From the NCBI GenBank assembly GCA_030427245.1, contig JAUHXA010000007.1, forward strand, positions 1 to 64,000: a DNA stretch of 64,000 bases, written 5' to 3'. Shown here piece after piece: positions 60,554 to 64,000 of this stretch. A program made the translations under genes and the position numbers. The notes under the pieces are model-generated. The model searched no databases. It saw only the letters and a program-made list of their open reading frames with translations, and was not told the DNA's origin. The number at the start of each line of letters is the position of its first letter. Position 1 is the stretch's first letter. The DNA is from Bacteroidia bacterium. Its GTDB lineage: Bacteria > Bacteroidota > Bacteroidia > Chitinophagales > UBA2359.

Positions 60554-63133
60554 CTAGAACTTCACCACCATCCTCAAATTCACTCGCCTTGCAGTCAATT
60601 GATTTGGAACACTGTAAATCACCTCACCCGAACCATTTGCAGCCAAAGCTTTGATGTAACTATAAGAAACCGTATTGTTTACGCCCAAGAGATTGAAGAT
60701 TTCGAGCGAAGCCCACACACTTTGAAAGCGTCGAAGCGGATGTTTTTCATACATCTGTCGGCGCATTTTGTCGAAGTCAAAGAGCATAGCTGAAAAACCG
60801 ATGTCAATACGACGGTAAGAAGGGATTTTGAAGAAACCACGCAGGCGAGGATTGCTATTTGGAGGGTTGGTTGACAAGCCCGAACCAAACAATAGTCGAA
60901 GGTGCATTTTTAGTTTTTCATTGCCAGGAATGTGGTCTTGAAAGAACATGCCGAAAGTCACTCGTTGGTCGGTTGGTCGGCGCACATAACCTACTTCAAC
61001 ATTCAAGGTATCTACAATTTCTCGGTCGTCACTCCTCAAAATATCTTCCCCCGCAGCGTTCAAGAATTGTAGGTAAAAATCGTCTTTCAAGTCCTCTTTT
61101 GTTTGCATCACCGAAAGGCTGATCCAAGAATCTGTACCCGGCACAAATTCCCCATTCAATCGAAAGTCTATCCCTCCAGCATAGCCCACTGCCTTGTTTT
61201 CTGCAAAATAGCGAATCAACAAATTGTCCAAATCATACGGCACCAAATCCCACATTTCTTTGTAGTAGAGTTCGGTAGTGAACTTGAAAGGCCGTTTCCA
61301 CATGTTGAATATATAATCACTTCCCAAGACGACATGCAGCGATTTTTGTGCCTTCAAATCACGGTTGATTTCCCCTTCAAAGTTTCGCAGTTCTCTGTAA
61401 AATGCAGGTTGTTGATACAAACCACCAGCCAATCGCAAATTCCAACGGTGCTCGACCAAGTGTTTTTCGGGATCAAATTTGAAGTTCTTTAATTCAGGAC
61501 TGTAACCAATTTGAATACGAGGACTCAATAGTAGTTCTTTGTTCAAGTCCCAATAGTTGAAGCGCACACCTGCCGATACTGCTAGTTCGTCATTTTCTCC
61601 TGTATAAAGTGAAAAATCATCTTGTATAAAGCCCATTAAACGATTGGAAGACAAACTAATGTCTGTTTTCAATACTTCGTTTAAGCGCACTTCTGTTCCA
61701 TGATAGGGAATATTGTATCGAGAGGAATCTGTGGTGAACCATTCGTTCAAGCGGTCTTCGATTTCTTCATGTTGAAAATCCAAACCCCATCTTAGAAAAT
61801 GCTCACCACTATTGATGTCTAAATATCCTCGATGTCCAACATTGGAGATATTGGACTTCAATTGGTTTCGTGCAAAATCGTGGTAAACGCCCACGCCCAA
61901 TACGGTATTGATTTCTCCCACATCTTCTTGACTAAAGTCTGTTTCGACTGAGCCAATCAGGTAAGCCCCTTCAATGTCAAAGGCTTCAATCTCGTTGATG
62001 TCGTAAAATGACCCCATGAACTTCAATTTCAAACGAGCATCATCAGAAGTATAATTGAGGCTCAAACCATTCATCCAGTTAGTATATCTGTCCCGTTCTT
62101 GTCCTTCAAAAAACACACGCAATTCCAGCGCATCGTTGAATGTACCAAAGCTCGTGCGAGAAGAATCGGGGGCCAATTCGTAGCGATTTCGGGCATAATT
62201 GGTAAGCCATTGCAGTTCCCAAGCTTCGTCAAATTTGTAGGTCACCAAAGCCTGAAAATCGGTAAAAGAAGGATTGTAAGCTCCTTGTACGGGTAGAGAG
62301 TTCAATAAATACTTGTTGGATTTGTGGCGAACCCCTGCTAAATAAGACAGGTTGCCGCCTGAGTTTGCGCCTTCTATATGCGCTCCAACGCCCAACAAAC
62401 TTGCATAAGCTGACCCACTTGAAGTGCCTGCTTTTGGATTTTTGTATCTCACATCCAATACCGAAGACAATTTGTCCCCGTATTTCGCTTCAAAACCGCC
62501 TGCCGAAAACTCTAATCCTTGCACCAAATCGGGATTGATAAAACTCAATCCTTCTTGCTGCCCTGCTCGCACCAAAAACGGACGATACACTTGAAAGTCA
62601 TTGACATACACTAAGTTTTCATCGTAATTTCCTCCACGAACCGAATACTGCGAACTCAATTCATTGTTAGAAACTGTTCCACCAAGCATAGGTAGAATAT
62701 CTTCAATGTTGCCACTGACGGTTGGAATGGATTCAAATTCGCGGGGATTCAGTTTGACTGCTGTTCTCGTAGGAGGACGATAAATCGTACTTCTTACCAC
62801 TACTTCATCCAAGACAATATCTAAGTCCCAAAAGGTGACATTAATTTCACGAACATCCCCTCTACGAAGGTAAAACTCCTCTATCTGTGTTTCTTTCCCT
62901 ATATAACTAAACTCGACTACATTCATCCTTCCAGGAGTCATATAGAGCGTAAAGTTGCCATTGAAGTCCGTAGTCGTACCTGCTCCTGTATAACGGTTTA
63001 CAATACTTACTCCATAAACAGGCTTGTCGTTTCTATCCGTCACCTTGCCATAGATATGCTCATCTTGTGCCGAAAGATTGAAGCTGACACATGCCAGGAA
63101 TAGGAAAATATATAATTGTAGGTATTTGTTCAT
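60554..63133 (-). CDS. TonB-dependent receptor with N-terminal carboxypeptidase-like domain
   Basis: The protein has 859 residues. A signal peptide ends near Gln23. The carboxypeptidase-regulatory-like domain covers about 25-115 (YGKVTDRNDKPVYGVSIVN, TTTDFNGNFTLY). A plug domain follows (VVVRSTIY, IPTVSGNIEDILPMLGG, GNYDENLVYVNDFQVYRPF), then a barrel to the C-terminal VNLRMVVKF, ending in the expected Phe. It imports a ligand across the outer membrane using the TonB complex. The ligand is unknown and no SusD-like partner follows. The gene at 63380 encodes a stand-alone relative of the N-terminal domain. Confidence 0.9.
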   Translation of the reverse strand: MNKYLQLYIFLFLACVSFNLSAQDEHIYGKVTDRNDKPVYGVSIVNRYTGAGTTTDFNGNFTLYMTPGRMNVVEFSYIGKETQIEEFYLRRGDVREINVTFWDLDIVLDEVVVRSTIYRPPTRTAVKLNPREFESIPTVSGNIEDILPMLGGTVSNNELSSQYSVRGGNYDENLVYVNDFQVYRPFLVRAGQQEGLSFINPDLVQGLEFSAGGFEAKYGDKLSSVLDVRYKNPKAGTSSGSAYASLLGVGAHIEGANSGGNLSYLAGVRHKSNKYLLNSLPVQGAYNPSFTDFQALVTYKFDEAWELQWLTNYARNRYELAPDSSRTSFGTFNDALELRVFFEGQERDRYTNWMNGLSLNYTSDDARLKLKFMGSFYDINEIEAFDIEGAYLIGSVETDFSQEDVGEINTVLGVGVYHDFARNQLKSNISNVGHRGYLDINSGEHFLRWGLDFQHEEIEDRLNEWFTTDSSRYNIPYHGTEVRLNEVLKTDISLSSNRLMGFIQDDFSLYTGENDELAVSAGVRFNYWDLNKELLLSPRIQIGYSPELKNFKFDPEKHLVEHRWNLRLAGGLYQQPAFYRELRNFEGEINRDLKAQKSLHVVLGSDYIFNMWKRPFKFTTELYYKEMWDLVPYDLDNLLIRYFAENKAVGYAGGIDFRLNGEFVPGTDSWISLSVMQTKEDLKDDFYLQFLNAAGEDILRSDDREIVDTLNVEVGYVRRPTDQRVTFGMFFQDHIPGNEKLKMHLRLLFGSGLSTNPPNSNPRLRGFFKIPSYRRIDIGFSAMLFDFDKMRRQMYEKHPLRRFQSVWASLEIFNLLGVNNTVSYSYIKALAANGSGEVIYSVPNQLTARRVNLRMVVKF

Positions 63134-63193
63134 TGCTGATTCTTTAGCAGAATTTTATTTTAATGTTGTTGAGCATTAACTTCTTAATTGGGA

Positions 63194-63359
63194 AAGTCCG
63201 TTGGGACTTAAATATCTGTAGAAAATGACGAGCATAATGACAGAACTCCATTAGGAGTTCAACCCATATATATAAGATTGGCAATGATATCCCACTCCTA
63301 ATGGAGTTTATATAATTACTCTTGTATGGTTTCTACAAATATTGTACTCCTCTGGAGTA
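63194..63359. repeat. Four short hairpins at about 50-base spacing
   Basis: AAGTCC-GTTG-GGACTT (63194-63209), GAACTCC-ATTA-GGAGTTC (63243-63260), ACTCC-TAAT-GGAGT (63294-63307) and TACTCC-TCT-GGAGTA (63345-63359). Starts are 49, 51 and 51 bases apart. Arms are related between neighbours and loops vary. The text between them is AT-rich. No gene is seen. Confidence 0.65.
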
Positions 63360-63379
63360 AACTCAACTAAAACAATTGC

Positions 63380-63814
63380 TTACTTTTGTTCTGGAAGCAG
63401 TTCAACTTGTTTAACTGGAATTTTTTGCATCATTAAGGGTCTACTCTTAGAATTTAGTTGGGGAATTTGTCCTCTTGGACATCCATAAATTTTGTTCCCA
63501 TGCGAATCCCAAAAAACAACATTTATTTCTCGCTTATTTCCTTCTCTTAAATAAAACTCTTCAATTTGGGTTTCCATCCCTTCAATGCTGAACTCGACAA
63601 TACTCATACGTTTTGCCTTCAAATAAAGCCTATAATTACCTTCAATATCTGTAAATGTAAAATTACCTTCGTATCGGTTTTCTACTTTCACATTTGCCAT
63701 TGGTTTCTCATTTTTGTCCATCACCTTTCCATAGATGTATTCATCTTGTGCGGAGACATTGAAGGTGATAAATGTCAAAAGTAGAAAAATGGGGAATTGA
63801 AGGTATCTTTTCAT
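63380..63814 (-). CDS. Stand-alone carboxypeptidase-like domain protein, relative of the receptor N-terminus
   Basis: The protein has 144 residues: a signal peptide (MKRYLQFPIFLLLTFITFNV, then SAQ) and one domain over about 24-105 that matches the start of the receptor at 60554 (YGKV-D-N-KP, VEFS-IG-ETQIEEFYLR-G--REINV-FWD). After this the sequence diverges to a Lys/Pro/Gln-rich end. It is either a receptor cut short by a mutation after duplication or a small secreted accessory protein. It is the first gene of what could be a two-gene transcript with the receptor. Confidence 0.7.
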   Translation of the reverse strand: MKRYLQFPIFLLLTFITFNVSAQDEYIYGKVMDKNEKPMANVKVENRYEGNFTFTDIEGNYRLYLKAKRMSIVEFSIEGMETQIEEFYLREGNKREINVVFWDSHGNKIYGCPRGQIPQLNSKSRPLMMQKIPVKQVELLPEQK

Positions 63815-63943
63815 GGGTGATTATCTTTGGTTTACAGCTTTGAATAGGAATCTTCTATAAAAGAATCTCGTGTAGCGTAAACATAACAAGTACATACATC
63901 CAGTGCGACAAATTCCTTTCAGTAGTAGATTCTTGTTCAAGGC

Positions 63944-64000
63944 TTACACCACCGAAACGGACACATCCACCGCCTTCAATTGCCGAACAGTCTCCATTGG
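63944..64000 (-). CDS. C-terminal end of a gene continuing beyond the window
   Basis: On the minus strand the frame reads METVRQLKAVDVSVSVV and stops at TAA (63944-63946). It has coding character, but there are only 18 residues. The function is unknown. The gap to the next start at 63814 is short, so it may be upstream of the domain protein in one transcript. Confidence 0.4.
   Translation of the reverse strand, partial: PMETVRQLKAVDVSVSVV

Noticed and set aside
63194-63359. CRISPR array
   Set aside because: The repeats are short palindromes that differ from one another and there are no cas genes; spacing alone is not enough.

Overview
The window looks like a chromosomal piece of a Bacteroidota bacterium, probably of the Saprospiria/Chitinophagia type. 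The grounds are promoters of the TAnnTTTG (-7) type, three proteins with C-terminal type IX secretion (T9SS) sorting domains, DUF1573 proteins, a TonB-dependent receptor with a carboxypeptidase-like N-terminal domain, and paired DUF1800/DUF1501 proteins. The genus cannot be fixed from the sequence alone.

Layout. 0-6.2 kb: a secreted deiminase-like enzyme, a LytS/LytTR two-component pair and an FdhF/YdeP-type molybdopterin oxidoreductase. 6.4-9.8 kb: a retron-type reverse transcriptase (RT), a DUF3095 cyclase-like protein and a decayed second copy of the RT 3' end. 9.8-16.5 kb: a secreted protein, DUF1800 and DUF1501 (T9SS) proteins, an acetyltransferase and a methyltransferase. 16.5-19.9 kb: three tandem DUF1573 genes sharing a palindromic operator, GAPDH and tRNA-Glu. 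19.9-30.6 kb: hydrolase, kelch/T9SS protein, DsbD, a Crp-type regulator, one of two large helical paralogues, a YadA-head/S74/T9SS adhesin, rplT-rpmI and a cold-shock protein. 30.8-35.3 kb: exonuclease/GIY-YIG fusion, DUF3467, a site-2 protease with CBS domains and an HtrA protease.

35.3-38.1 kb is scrambled: a coding-like reading frame without a start, two paralogous two-helix membrane proteins, an antisense fragment of the neighbouring flippase gene, and a knot of interleaved inverted repeats. Then come the second helical paralogue, smpB and a polyprenyl diphosphate synthase.

41.8-46.0 kb holds the most unusual material. Four copies of a 190-220 bp unit, two on each side of a GH3 beta-glucosidase gene, each carry a -7 box, a conserved interior and an intrinsic terminator whose G-U pairs fit only plus-strand RNA. 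I read them as a small-RNA gene family. Just downstream is a protein with a dsRNA-binding domain and a possible RNase III-like domain. It is followed by a deleted remnant of an Arch_ATPase/DUF234 gene that keeps both its upstream hairpin and its C-terminal codons; a complete copy of that gene with the same hairpins lies at 58-59.5 kb.

46.0-50.3 kb is an AT-rich, probably acquired defence locus: a Mrr-like nuclease-NACHT protein of 1263 residues and a small helical partner. The rest is gltB, a secreted protein, 3-hydroxyanthranilate dioxygenase, the ATPase, a hydrolase, a TonB-dependent receptor, four evenly spaced short hairpins and a stand-alone paralogue of the receptor's N-terminal domain. 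The housekeeping genes are ordinary. The accessory genes (RT, NACHT, ATPase, toxin-like fragment) are accompanied by truncated second copies, which points to repeated gain and decay at these sites.
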